Origin: UBA2773 sp964643985 | Lineage (GTDB): Bacteria; Patescibacteriota; Minisyncoccia; Moranbacterales; DUUL01 | Assembly: GCA_964643985.1 (NCBI GenBank) | Contig: CAZXUS010000023.1 | Coordinates: 1 to 15,134, forward strand | Length of the DNA: 15,134 nucleotides | Reading direction: 5' to 3' | In this document: positions 6,079 to 12,825 of the stretch, piece by piece | Layout: each line of letters opens with the position of its first letter | Numbering within the stretch: the first letter of the stretch is position 1 | Position numbers and translations under genes: made by a program | Notes under the pieces: model-generated | The model's database searches: none | What the model was told of the DNA's origin: nothing | What the model saw: the letters and a program-made list of their open reading frames with translations, nothing else

Positions 6079-7119
6079 ATGAAAACCAAAAACGTAAAAA
6101 ACAATTTAATAATTTTTCTAGCAGTAGCCACTCTGCCGTTTTTGGAAGTGGGAATAGTTAAGGCGGATGAAGGAATCGAAAAACAAATTATTAATTATGT
6201 TAATCAGGAGCGAGTGGAGGAGGGGTTAGAACAATTGGTTGAAAATGATATTTTGAATGAAGTGGCTAAATTGAAAGTGCGAGATATGTTGGGAAACGAC
6301 TATTTTGCGCATACTTCACCTCAAGGATTGGATCCGTGGCATTGGTTTGATAAGGCTGGTTATTCTTATAAATATGCCGGAGAAAATTTGGGGATGGATT
6401 TTGAAACGGCTGGTGCTGTTCACGAGGCTTGGATGAAAAGCGTGACTCATCGAGAAAATATTGTTTCAGCTAAATATAAAGAAATTGGAGTGGCGGTTGA
6501 AAGAGGGATTATAGACAACAAAGAAACTCAGATTGCCGTTCAAGTATTTGGAACTTCATTAATAGCAATGGATTTAATTCCAATAGAGATTAAAAAAGAA
6601 CTTAGCGAGGAGGTTATTGAAAAAGATGAAATGATTATTACTCAAAGCTCTATTCATTTTTGGCAAGGTGAAGACGAGGATGAAATGTTAGTTTCAGCTG
6701 AAATAGAAGGAACGCCGACAGAAGTCATGGCGGTAATTGGAAACGAGGAATATGCCTTGGAAAATTTAAGAGACGATATTTATATCAATTTAATTTCTAC
6801 CGAAGGGGTTGATATAAAAAATGAAAGTGTTTTGATTAAGGCGGTAGATGGGGACGAAGAGGCAATTTTTGTCAAAGTTCCTGATAAATATTTTGCGGAG
6901 TATTTAGTCGAGAAAGATGACCAAAAAGTGGTAGACAAAGAAGTGGCGATGCTATTGGCTTCTGATCAAAATAATAATAATGATTTATTGAATAAGACTC
7001 GATTGTGGTTTGATAAAACCGGTTTTATGTTGCTGATTGTAGGTTTGTTTGTTATTACTATTTTTAATATTTGGATTTTAGAACGGGAAGAAGAGCGGTT
7101 GTTGGAGCTGAAGACTTAA
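6079..7119 (+). CDS. CAP (SCP/PR-1) domain protein with C-terminal membrane anchor
   Basis: Exported protein of 346 residues. A Sec signal peptide (about 1-29, ending near VKAD) is followed by a CAP domain at roughly 33-160. The cavity residues usual in the family are visible: His78 in FAHTS, Glu102 in GENLG, Glu116 in HEAW and His124 in THREN. Residues 190-275 form an unrecognised, probably beta-rich domain. A single membrane helix (about 315-335) and a charged tail (EREEERLLELK) finish the protein. This suggests surface display facing outward. Bacterial CAP proteins have been linked to adhesion, cell-wall or spore biology, but biochemical roles are mostly unknown. The ATG at 6079 overlaps an upstream mini-frame ATG AAA AAA TGA (6071-6082) in another frame. 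No terminator is evident downstream. Confidence 0.9.
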   Translation: MKTKNVKNNLIIFLAVATLPFLEVGIVKADEGIEKQIINYVNQERVEEGLEQLVENDILNEVAKLKVRDMLGNDYFAHTSPQGLDPWHWFDKAGYSYKYAGENLGMDFETAGAVHEAWMKSVTHRENIVSAKYKEIGVAVERGIIDNKETQIAVQVFGTSLIAMDLIPIEIKKELSEEVIEKDEMIITQSSIHFWQGEDEDEMLVSAEIEGTPTEVMAVIGNEEYALENLRDDIYINLISTEGVDIKNESVLIKAVDGDEEAIFVKVPDKYFAEYLVEKDDQKVVDKEVAMLLASDQNNNNDLLNKTRLWFDKTGFMLLIVGLFVITIFNIWILEREEERLLELKT

Positions 7120-7199
7120 GAGTTGGTTGGTTTAGAATGGAATAGTAAAAAATAGCAGTAATTTTAAAAATTAAGAATAATTAATGTGACATAAAATAA

Positions 7200-7360
7200 G
7201 GGACTGTTTCCAATCATCGTTTTTACTGTAATTTTTCAATTTTGGCTAAATTCTTTAAAAATCCTTTTGGCTTAGCTACCGCTAATACCTCAAAAATTTT
7301 TAAATAATTTATCTCAAAATTAATAAATTTCGTAACAAAACGGTGATCGGAAACAGTCCC
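7200..7360. mobile_element. MITE-like element 1 (161 bp)
   Basis: Terminal inverted repeats of about 24 bp begin GGGACTGTTTCC and end GGAAACAGTCCC, with inner CGTTTT/AAAACG also paired. The AT-rich core is an imperfect palindrome around an apical GCTTAGCTACCGCTAA. It has no coding capacity. By hand comparison it differs from the copy at 7635-7795 by about 14 substitutions and no length change. Flanks AAAATAA and AAAACAA might be an imperfect target duplication, but this is weak in such AT-rich DNA. Confidence 0.8.
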
Positions 7361-7372
7361 AAAACAAGTGAG

Positions 7373-7488
7373 TCGAAATTCAGAAAACTTCACAACGTAG
7401 TAAACTCATTTCCCAATAAGCTTTCAGTTAAATTCATTAAATTTCCTTTGAAATTTTATTGGGGAATAAGTTTAATATCTGATTTCGA
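7373..7488. repeat. Second type of long inverted repeat between MITE copies
   Basis: TAAACTCATTTCCCAATAA (7401-7419) pairs with TTATTGGGGAATAAGTTTA (7456-7474) with two mismatches. Outer TCGAAATTCAG (7373-7383) pairs with CTGATTTCGA (7479-7488). It is unrelated at its ends to the GGGACTG elements on either side. Short further hairpins follow: AGATTA/TAATCT near 7500-7520, AGGACT/AGTCCT at 7546-7564 and ATTGAATAA/TTATTCAAT near 7601-7632. There is no gene in 7361-7634. Confidence 0.6.
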
Positions 7489-7634
7489 TTTATTTCAAGT
7501 AGATTAATAGGAATAATCTATTTAAAATAAGTCGAAAACAAAAAAAGGACTGTTTAATAGTCCTAATACAAAAGTTTAATCATTAATTTGAACCTTTACA
7601 ATTGAATAATGAGAAATAGTTTTTTATTCAATAT

Positions 7635-7795
7635 GGGACTGTTTCCAATCACTGTTTTTACTGTAATCTATTAATTTCGGTTAAATTCTTTAAAAATCTT
7701 TTCGGCTTAGCTATCGCTAATATCTCAAAAATTTTAAAATAATTTATCTCAAAATTAATAAATTTCGTAATAAAACGGTAATCGGAAACAGTCCC
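7635..7795. mobile_element. MITE-like element 2 (161 bp)
   Basis: Same orientation, length and termini (GGGACTGTTTCC / GGAAACAGTCCC) as the element at 7200-7360, lying 274 bp downstream of it. Substitutions concentrate in the left half of the core. The right arm AATTTATCTCAAAATTAATAAATTTCGTAA is unchanged apart from its flanks. No ORF is present. Confidence 0.8.
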
Positions 7796-7820
7796 GAAAC
7801 AATTGATATTAAACTTTAAT

Positions 7821-7979
7821 TTAATTGACTATTTCTAGCGAAACTATTTTTTAATAGTTTCGTTTAAAACAAAACAGCGAACACTGTTAACCTAAGAATA
7901 GAAATCTCTAGTCTTATCAATCTACTCGTATAGATTGATACTAAGAAACTTAAAATCCTGAATTTATTCAGGGTTTTTT
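7821..7979 (+). ncRNA. Candidate non-coding RNA or hairpin cluster ending in a terminator
   Basis: Four inverted repeats follow each other without a coding frame: CGAAACTATT/AATAGTTTCG (7839-7862, perfect), AACAG/CTGTT (7873-7888), TATCAATCTA/TAGATTGATA (7915-7940, perfect) and the terminator stem at 7957-7972. The terminator is far from the upstream CAP gene, separated by two mobile elements, so a local transcript is plausible. I could not identify a convincing promoter and do not recognise an RNA family. Confidence 0.3.
7957..7979 (+). terminator. Rho-independent terminator
   Basis: CCTGAAT (7957-7963) and ATTCAGG (7966-7972) form a 7-bp stem with a TT loop, followed by G and six Ts. It insulates the promoter at 8052 from upstream transcription. 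Confidence 0.8.
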
Positions 7980-8051
7980 GTTTTGTTGAAATTTATCGGA
8001 CAGTAATTTTAGCAGAAAGAGTCAGGTGTAGGAACATTTTATTAAATGCTA

Positions 8052-8080
8052 TTGACAAATATGATAAAGTATTGTATAGT
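8052..8080 (+). promoter_or_regulatory. Sigma70-type promoter for the 8159-9815 operon
   Basis: TTGACA (8052-8057), a 17-bp spacer and TATAGT (8075-8080), one base off consensus. The predicted start near 8087 gives a leader of about 70 nt before the ATG at 8159. Confidence 0.8.
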
Positions 8081-8158
8081 TAAAAGTTATTAAGACAGAA
8101 TTTTGGACTGTTACGAAAACGGTTCTTTGACAAAATTATAAAAAAGGGAGAGGAAAAA

Positions 8159-8869
8159 ATGGCTAATAAAAAAACAACTGGAGATAGTTCCAAGCTTAAG
8201 TCGATGTTTGGGAAAATAAGTACCAACGATATACTGAATATCTTATTTGGAGCAAGCACTTTGAAGGATTTTGCTAATACAACTGAAGGCAAAAAAGTAG
8301 CAGAAAAAATCTCTGGAAAAATCTTTGGAATTGGAGCAGGAGATGAAGCTTTGAAGATAAAAGCCTTTGACTACTATATCGAAAAAATTCTCGAGTTGAA
8401 TCTTTCGGATTTAAAGGATGAACAGGAGATAGTTAAGCTAAAAAAGAAGTTTAATGGTTTCTTCGAGTATTTAAAAGAGGAGGGCTATTCAACTTTGTGG
8501 CTTAGGAATGTTTTAGCTACCATGAGACCTGGTGACAAAGAGGGTGAGAATCAGGCAGCTAGAGAGATTGCCAAAATTATGATGGGAAAAACGTTCTCTG
8601 AAATGGTCGAATTAGCCGATCCAGATTCAATCCGAATAACATATTTGAAAAAATTATCTAGGGGTTGGGAATTTGTTGTTAACAAGAGCGGAAAATTGGA
8701 TTTGCTTGTTGATATTCCTAAATTTGAAAAGTTTGTCCCAAGTCCCAAGAAAATGAAGGAGAAAGCTAAGGCTGATTTTTTTAAATTCACGAAAGTTTTT
8801 TGGTCGGGAGTGGGAGCGGTAATTGCAATTGTTTTGCTTAGAGAACTTATTCTCTTGGTGATTAATTAA
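8159..8869 (+). CDS. Unrecognised protein with C-terminal membrane helix
   Basis: I do not recognise this 236-residue protein. It has a strong ribosome site (GGGAGAGG at 8146-8153) and its own promoter. Residues 1-60 are polar and helix-prone with small glycine-rich stretches. Residues 61-170 look like a mainly helical soluble domain rich in Lys and Glu (e.g. AFDYYIEKILELNL, 69-82). Residues 190-210 are very basic. A single membrane helix (about 214-235) ends the chain, so it should be tail-anchored with the bulk in the cytoplasm. The next gene, 22 nt downstream, encodes another membrane protein with its own Shine-Dalgarno sequence. The two are probably co-expressed and may form a complex, but that is inference. 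Confidence 0.8.
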   Translation: MANKKTTGDSSKLKSMFGKISTNDILNILFGASTLKDFANTTEGKKVAEKISGKIFGIGAGDEALKIKAFDYYIEKILELNLSDLKDEQEIVKLKKKFNGFFEYLKEEGYSTLWLRNVLATMRPGDKEGENQAAREIAKIMMGKTFSEMVELADPDSIRITYLKKLSRGWEFVVNKSGKLDLLVDIPKFEKFVPSPKKMKEKAKADFFKFTKVFWSGVGAVIAIVLLRELILLVIN

Positions 8870-8891
8870 TAGATTTTAAAAGGAGCTAAAA

Positions 8892-9815
8892 ATGGGTATT
8901 TTCAATCTGATTGGTAGTTTTATAATTAATATTAATATTTTTGTGGTATTGGTTATTGGAATAATTGTCTGGGTTTTTTCTAATTTTTACATCGGTCTTT
9001 TGACGGTATTTTTTTCCTTAATGGTAATAATTACCACTCCAGCGCTTAGAGTCAAGTTTCTCAGTAATGATTGGAATCTAAAAATTCCGGTTTTTCCAGG
9101 GACTTTATTTTTCCGATGGGGGCTATTTTTCACTCTAGTTGCGGCTGTTCTTTTTGGACCAGCAAAGGAAGTGACTGACTCTTATTTGGTTAATATAGGT
9201 ATTTCTTCGTCCAGAGTGGCGGAAGGAAATATGATCTATAATATTTCTCAGGGTCGGGTTTTCGATATTAAAACTCGAAAGTGGCAGAATCTTAAAATTT
9301 CAATTAAGGCGAAGTATTTAGGACAGAAAGGAAAAGACTCTGACGGGGGGGTGATTTTAAAATTTCAACCCTTAAAGAAAAATGGTTCTTCAAATGGTTC
9401 AGCCATTTGGGTTCCTATTCTTCAGACAAGCAAAGCCTCTTCTCTTTTTTCAGGACTTTCTAAGACGGAAGGAGGTGGTGATGTTTCAGGAGGAGCGTCG
9501 AAACATCGAATTGTCGTGTTGAGCTCCAACGAAATTAAAGAGGGGGATTTTCACGAGAGAGATCCTTCTAGGGTATTGATTCAAATTCCTGGATTGAGAG
9601 GTGGTGGGACAATTGAATTCTTGAAGGATTTTGAGATTAAATCTAAAAAAGGCAGAGTTTATTTTGCTGCCTCAGGAGTTAAATTACCTTGGGTGAATAT
9701 TATTCCCAAGGGAAGTAGAGTCGCTTTTGTAGACTCAATTTTGGCCATTACTGGTCAGGGAACTTTAGTTCTCGGTAAGGAGGCCGAAAAACTAAAAGTT
9801 GAAATTTTAAATTAA
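8892..9815 (+). CDS. Unrecognised membrane protein with large C-terminal domain
   Basis: A 307-residue protein I cannot assign. AGGAG (8881-8885) lies 6 nt before the ATG. Three hydrophobic segments (about 5-28, 30-50 and 72-90) precede a soluble region of about 215 residues. That region has alternating polar and hydrophobic stretches suggestive of beta structure (VILKFQPL, RIVVLSS, RVLIQIPGL, RVYFAASG, GTLVLG). A low-complexity glycine/serine patch (about 183-203) may be a linker. No catalytic motif is visible. It follows the tail-anchored protein in one operon and is closed by a good terminator, so the pair is a self-contained unit convergent with the pilin cluster. Confidence 0.8.
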   Translation: MGIFNLIGSFIININIFVVLVIGIIVWVFSNFYIGLLTVFFSLMVIITTPALRVKFLSNDWNLKIPVFPGTLFFRWGLFFTLVAAVLFGPAKEVTDSYLVNIGISSSRVAEGNMIYNISQGRVFDIKTRKWQNLKISIKAKYLGQKGKDSDGGVILKFQPLKKNGSSNGSAIWVPILQTSKASSLFSGLSKTEGGGDVSGGASKHRIVVLSSNEIKEGDFHERDPSRVLIQIPGLRGGGTIEFLKDFEIKSKKGRVYFAASGVKLPWVNIIPKGSRVAFVDSILAITGQGTLVLGKEAEKLKVEILN

Positions 9816-9818
9816 AAG

Positions 9819-9854
9819 AGGCCGCGGATAGAACTTTATCTTTGCGGCCTTTTT
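9819..9854 (+). terminator. Terminator between the convergent operons
   Basis: AGGCCGC (9819-9825) pairs with GCGGCCT (9844-9850), GATA/TATC pair inside the loop, and five Ts follow. On the opposite strand the stem is followed by a T-rich stretch (CTCTTTTAATT), so it may also stop transcripts of the minus-strand pilin cluster. Confidence 0.85.
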
Positions 9855-9914
9855 GACGTTTAAAAAACTTGATTAAAAATAGTCTCTTAAAAAAAGAAAA
9901 ATTTGAATAAAAAA

Positions 9915-10268
9915 TTATAAAATTCCGTTTAAAAATAAGTCAATGCTGTTAATTAGAATATAACTGCTTCCAACGGTTATAACAGCGATGATTGAATATT
10001 TGAAGTATTGTTTGGCGTTTTCTAGGGTTTGACTGCGACCATCGCCCATAGAGAATAAATACATTAAACCGGTGATGACAAAGGCTAAGACGGCTAGAAT
10101 TAAAAAAACGGTTAACAGCCAAGCCACTAATTCAATTAGGATTAAAATAATAGGATCGCTACCTCCTGGGTCAGGCAAACCAGTGTTAGGGGGAATTAGA
10201 ATGTCAGCCTTGGCGATGGTGGTTGCAAAAAATAAACCTAAAAAAGAAAAAAATAATTTGATTTTCAT
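9915..10268 (-). CDS. T4SS pilin-like two-helix protein (117 aa)
   Basis: Last gene of the minus-strand array. I choose the ATG at 10268, which gives a clean signal peptide (MKIKLFFSFLGLFFATTIAKA before D). A TTG 27 nt upstream would only add MVIFVNNYF and overlap the preceding gene. The mature protein has a proline/glycine-rich start (ILIPPNTGLPDPGGSDP), then two membrane helices around a short polar turn with FSMGDGRSQTLENAKQYFKYS. This layout matches the VirB2/TrbC-like T4SS_pilin family common in Patescibacteria, though the usual AGG turn is replaced by SMGDG. It ends 60 bp from the convergent terminator. Function in pili, secretion or another membrane assembly is inferred only. Confidence 0.8.
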   Translation of the reverse strand: MKIKLFFSFLGLFFATTIAKADILIPPNTGLPDPGGSDPIILILIELVAWLLTVFLILAVLAFVITGLMYLFSMGDGRSQTLENAKQYFKYSIIAVITVGSSYILINSIDLFLNGIL

Positions 10269-10288
10269 AAAATAATTATTAACAAAAA

Positions 10289-10648
10289 TTACCAAATATT
10301 AGCAAGCAAAACGCTATCTAGGAAAGAAATAATAATATAGCCAGAAAGACCTACTACGATTCCAATTATTGAATAAGTAACCATTTTTTTGGCTTTTTCA
10401 GCATTGTCAGCGTTTGCGCCAGCCATGAAAAACATAATTCCAGTGATAACAAAAGACAAAACGGCCAAAATAGTGAAAATCATCAAAAGCCATTCTAGAA
10501 AATTAATTATAATCGAATAGATACTTTGATTGGGAAGAGCAAAACTATTAGCTACCGATAATCCGTCTAGCCAATCCGCTTTGATTACCACTAGTGGGCT
10601 TAATAGTCCTAAGAATAGACTTGATAAAAAGATTTTTATTTTTTTCAT
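10289..10648 (-). CDS. T4SS pilin-like two-helix protein (119 aa)
   Basis: It has a signal peptide (MKKIKIFLSSLFLGLLSPLVVIKA before D) and a 20-residue polar segment. Then comes the characteristic pair of helices: WLLMIFTILAVLSFVITGIMFFMAGA, a turn with NAEKAKK, and YSIIGIVVGLSGYIIISFL. This is the T4SS_pilin pattern (PF18895-like, assigned from memory). It starts 1 nt after the previous stop and is followed 20 nt later by the next array gene, so the three distal genes are probably translated from one message. No Shine-Dalgarno sequence is visible at the start. Confidence 0.85.
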   Translation of the reverse strand: MKKIKIFLSSLFLGLLSPLVVIKADWLDGLSVANSFALPNQSIYSIIINFLEWLLMIFTILAVLSFVITGIMFFMAGANADNAEKAKKMVTYSIIGIVVGLSGYIIISFLDSVLLANIW

Positions 10649-10649
10649 T

Positions 10650-10988
10650 TTATATAAAAAATTTAATTAAATTTACAATTATATAGCCAATTAAGGCAAC
10701 TGCAATGCCAAGCGCAGCTAAGCGCCACATATTATGAGCATTTTCCAGAATGGGTTCATCTCCTCCAGCAGTAATGAAATGAATTCCAGAGCCAATCAGT
10801 AATAATAGGGAAAAAATGAAGACCAAAGCTAATCCGACATTGGTAAGATGTAAAACTTTACTTAGGGTGTTAGCAGCTTCTAGGTCGGGAAGTTTATCTG
10901 GAGTGACTGATTGAAATTGAGCTAAAACGGTTTTGCCGAAAGATGAATAAATTAAAAATCCTAGAAAATATTTTTTTATTTTTTTCAT
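10650..10988 (-). CDS. Divergent T4SS pilin-like two-helix protein (112 aa)
   Basis: The frame is open upstream to 11048, but the ATG at 10988 gives the normal signal peptide (MKKIKKYFLGFLIYSSFGKTVLA before Q) and lies downstream of a plausible promoter, so I use it. The mature protein has two helices (VGLALVFIFSLLLLIGSGIHF and AALGIAVALIGYIIVNLIKF) around TAGGDEPILENAHNMW. It keeps the AGG turn but lacks the basic KAKK run of its neighbours, making it the most divergent single-module member. It is the first gene after an internal terminator, and so may head a separate transcript with the two genes that follow. Confidence 0.8.
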   Translation of the reverse strand: MKKIKKYFLGFLIYSSFGKTVLAQFQSVTPDKLPDLEAANTLSKVLHLTNVGLALVFIFSLLLLIGSGIHFITAGGDEPILENAHNMWRLAALGIAVALIGYIIVNLIKFFI

Positions 10989-11020
10989 TTTAAAGTTAAT
11001 TGTAAACAATCTCTGTTTAC

Positions 11021-11048
11021 ATTTTATCATTCTAAAATAAAAAAACAA
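11021..11048 (-). promoter_or_regulatory. Candidate internal promoter in the pilin array
   Basis: On the minus strand, TTGTTT (11043-11048) and TAAAAT (11021-11026) are 16 bp apart and lie about 35-60 bp upstream of the ATG at 10988. The -35 element overlaps the 3' arm and T-tract of the preceding terminator. Support is moderate because the region is AT-rich. Confidence 0.45.
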
Positions 11049-11064
11049 GCGATTGACTTGTTTT
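11035..11064 (-). terminator. Terminator after the 124-aa pilin
   Basis: On the minus strand AAAACAAG (11057-11064 complement) pairs with CTTGTTTT (11042-11049 complement) around a 7-nt loop, followed by a T-rich run (TTTTTATTTTAG). It divides the array into a proximal and a distal part. Confidence 0.7.
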
Positions 11065-11098
11065 CTTATCTTAAAATAAACGTATGTTTAATTTAAAT

Positions 11099-11473
11099 CT
11101 AGGTTTGAACGGTTCCGGCAAGAAGAGAACTAACTACGTTGACTATTATGTATCCAATTAAAGCCACTATGATTCCGATAATAGAATAAGTCAACCATTT
11201 TTTGGCGTCTTCGCCTCGGTCGGATCCTCCGGCTGTGACGAACATAATACCAGAAATTACAAAACCAATTACTGCTAAAACAGTTATAAGCAACAATAAC
11301 CAATTTAAAACGGTAGTAATAATTTCATAAATAGAAGTTGACTCTAGTCCAGTTCCGATTTGTCCTTGAGTAGGGTTGAAGCCCCCTCCTGGAGCAGCTC
11401 CGGCAACCAATGGCAAACTAAGAACAGTAGCTAGTGCCATAAAAGATAAAACATGTTTTGTTGTTTTTTTCAT
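11099..11473 (-). CDS. T4SS pilin-like protein with strong ribosome site; likely major pilin of the array
   Basis: A 124-residue protein with a textbook signal peptide (about 1-27, ending VAGA before APGGG). The mature N-terminus is glycine-rich. Two helices, LLLLITVLAVIGFVISGIMFV and YSIIGIIVALIGYIIVNVV, flank the turn TAGGSDRGEDAKKWLT. This is the closest match in the window to the family consensus. Its start is preceded by GAGGGGAGGTG (complement of 11479-11489) at good spacing. That is by far the best Shine-Dalgarno sequence in the array, where other genes have none. A terminator follows it directly. The strong initiation signal suggests high expression, so it may be the main structural subunit; this is inference. 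Confidence 0.88.
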   Translation of the reverse strand: MKKTTKHVLSFMALATVLSLPLVAGAAPGGGFNPTQGQIGTGLESTSIYEIITTVLNWLLLLITVLAVIGFVISGIMFVTAGGSDRGEDAKKWLTYSIIGIIVALIGYIIVNVVSSLLAGTVQT

Positions 11474-11524
11474 TGTTTCACCTCCCCTCTTTTGTTTTTC
11501 ATTTTTATTTATTAATTTTTAAAA

Positions 11525-12127
11525 TTAATTTTCTATAAAATTAACAATTTGTTTAACAATAATCAAAGCTGATCCAGAAATCAAGAAACCAAGCAGGGAA
11601 TATTGAATATTAGTCTTTATTTTTTCAGCCTTGTTAGAATCTCCAGCGGTAAATAGATATAAAATGCCGTTTGTCACTAAACTAAGAATAGCAAGAATGC
11701 CAACGATTGACAATAAAAAGGACAAAGTTCTGGCTACAATCTCGGATAAGCTGGGAGCGTCAATTAAGTTGGTTGGAACTGGGTTACCGTCTAAAACAAT
11801 AGATTTAATTTCTTTGAGAAAACTAGGGCCAGCCAAAGCCAAAGCTAAACCGATTAAAGAACCAACCCAGATTTTTTTAGCGGTTCCAATCAAAGCATCA
11901 TTTCCAGTGTTGGAAGCAATTAAATAGACTACTCCGCCAATAACTATGAATAAAACTCCTAAAAAAGCAATAATATTTAAAATTCCAGTTAAAATAGCTT
12001 CGAAAAAAGAGGTTATATCTCCAGTTGGACCAACAGGATTGCCAAAAGAAATATTTAAGGCCAATGCAATGTTGGGGACGAGAAAGATTAAAAAAGCAAA
12101 GATTAGTAAATTTTTTTTGTTGAGCAT
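11525..12127 (-). CDS. Double-module T4SS pilin-like protein (200 aa)
   Basis: A signal peptide (about 1-23, IALA before L) is followed by two complete pilin-like modules in one chain. Module 1 (about 37-113) has helices IIAFLGVLFIVIGGVVYLI and WVGSLIGLALALAGPSFL around NTGNDALIGTAKK. Module 2 (about 125-200) has helices LLSIVGILAILSLVTNGILYLF and YSLLGFLISGSALIIVKQIV around TAGDSNKAEKIK. Module 1 ends in GPSFLKEIK, a motif also present in the neighbouring 203-residue gene (GPSLLKEIK), so the two double genes are paralogues. It begins 1 nt after the previous stop. Either module could assemble like a normal two-helix subunit, giving a covalently linked pair. Confidence 0.85.
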   Translation of the reverse strand: MLNKKNLLIFAFLIFLVPNIALALNISFGNPVGPTGDITSFFEAILTGILNIIAFLGVLFIVIGGVVYLIASNTGNDALIGTAKKIWVGSLIGLALALAGPSFLKEIKSIVLDGNPVPTNLIDAPSLSEIVARTLSFLLSIVGILAILSLVTNGILYLFTAGDSNKAEKIKTNIQYSLLGFLISGSALIIVKQIVNFIEN

Positions 12128-12128
12128 A

Positions 12129-12740
12129 TTAAACGTTTAAAAAAGAAAGAATTGTTTTAACTAAAATTAAAGATCCGCCAGAAACAGCCAAGGCGATTAT
12201 CGAATAAAGAGCAATTTTTTTGGCTTTATCAGAATTTTCTCTATTTCCGCCAGCACTCAAATAGGTAATGCCACTGTAAATTAAACTTATTAAAGCTAAG
12301 ATTCCAATTAAAGTGAGAGCAAAATCTAAAAGATTGGTTAATATACGAGAAATTGAATTGGCATTGTCGATAGCGTTAGCTCCTGTTCCGCCAGCTCCTC
12401 CGCTTGCTATTAGATCTTTGATTTCTTTTAATAAGGAAGGACCAGCGATAGCCAAGGAGAAACCAATCAAGGCTGTCACTATGGTATTTTTAGCTAAAGT
12501 TAATTGCGAATCTTTTCCTCCAGCGGTTAAATACATTACTCCTCCTATTACGATAAAAATTACGGCTAACCAACCCGCAATTCCTTGGATTGAAACTAAG
12601 AGCCCTTCTAGAAAGGAAGTTAGACTGTTATGCGGAAGAGGATTGCTATAACCATAGCTAGAATCAGCTTGGCAAATAGGCGGGATTAAAAAAGTCAATG
12701 TTAACCAAAAATAGACGGAAATAAAAAATTTATTTTTCAT
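12129..12740 (-). CDS. Double-module T4SS pilin-like protein (203 aa)
   Basis: Signal peptide about 1-25 (ICQA before DSS). Module 1 (38-112) contains an AGG turn at 73-75 and ends GPSLLKEIK. A glycine-rich linker (SGGAGGTGAN, 113-122) joins it to module 2 (127-203), with an AGG turn at 163-165 followed by NRENSDKAKK. Each module has two membrane helices, so the mature protein should span the membrane four times. Module 2 resembles the stand-alone pilins more than module 1 does. No Shine-Dalgarno sequence precedes the ATG, and an 85-nt spacer separates it from the Cys-rich gene upstream. It is probably a product of duplication and fusion of pilin genes. Confidence 0.85.
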   Translation of the reverse strand: MKNKFFISVYFWLTLTFLIPPICQADSSYGYSNPLPHNSLTSFLEGLLVSIQGIAGWLAVIFIVIGGVMYLTAGGKDSQLTLAKNTIVTALIGFSLAIAGPSLLKEIKDLIASGGAGGTGANAIDNANSISRILTNLLDFALTLIGILALISLIYSGITYLSAGGNRENSDKAKKIALYSIIALAVSGGSLILVKTILSFLNV

Positions 12741-12825
12741 TTTTTTAATTACTAAATTTTAGTGGAAAATATTTTTTAAATTATAACTAGGAGCTTAGAT
12801 ATTTTCGATTGAAAAATGGATATGA

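Noticed and set aside
10269..10295. Longer TTG start for the last pilin gene
   Set aside because: It would add residues ahead of a clean signal peptide and overlap the preceding gene; the ATG at 10268 is better.
10989..11048. Longer start for the 112-residue pilin
   Set aside because: The extension runs through the candidate promoter and places charged residues before the signal peptide.
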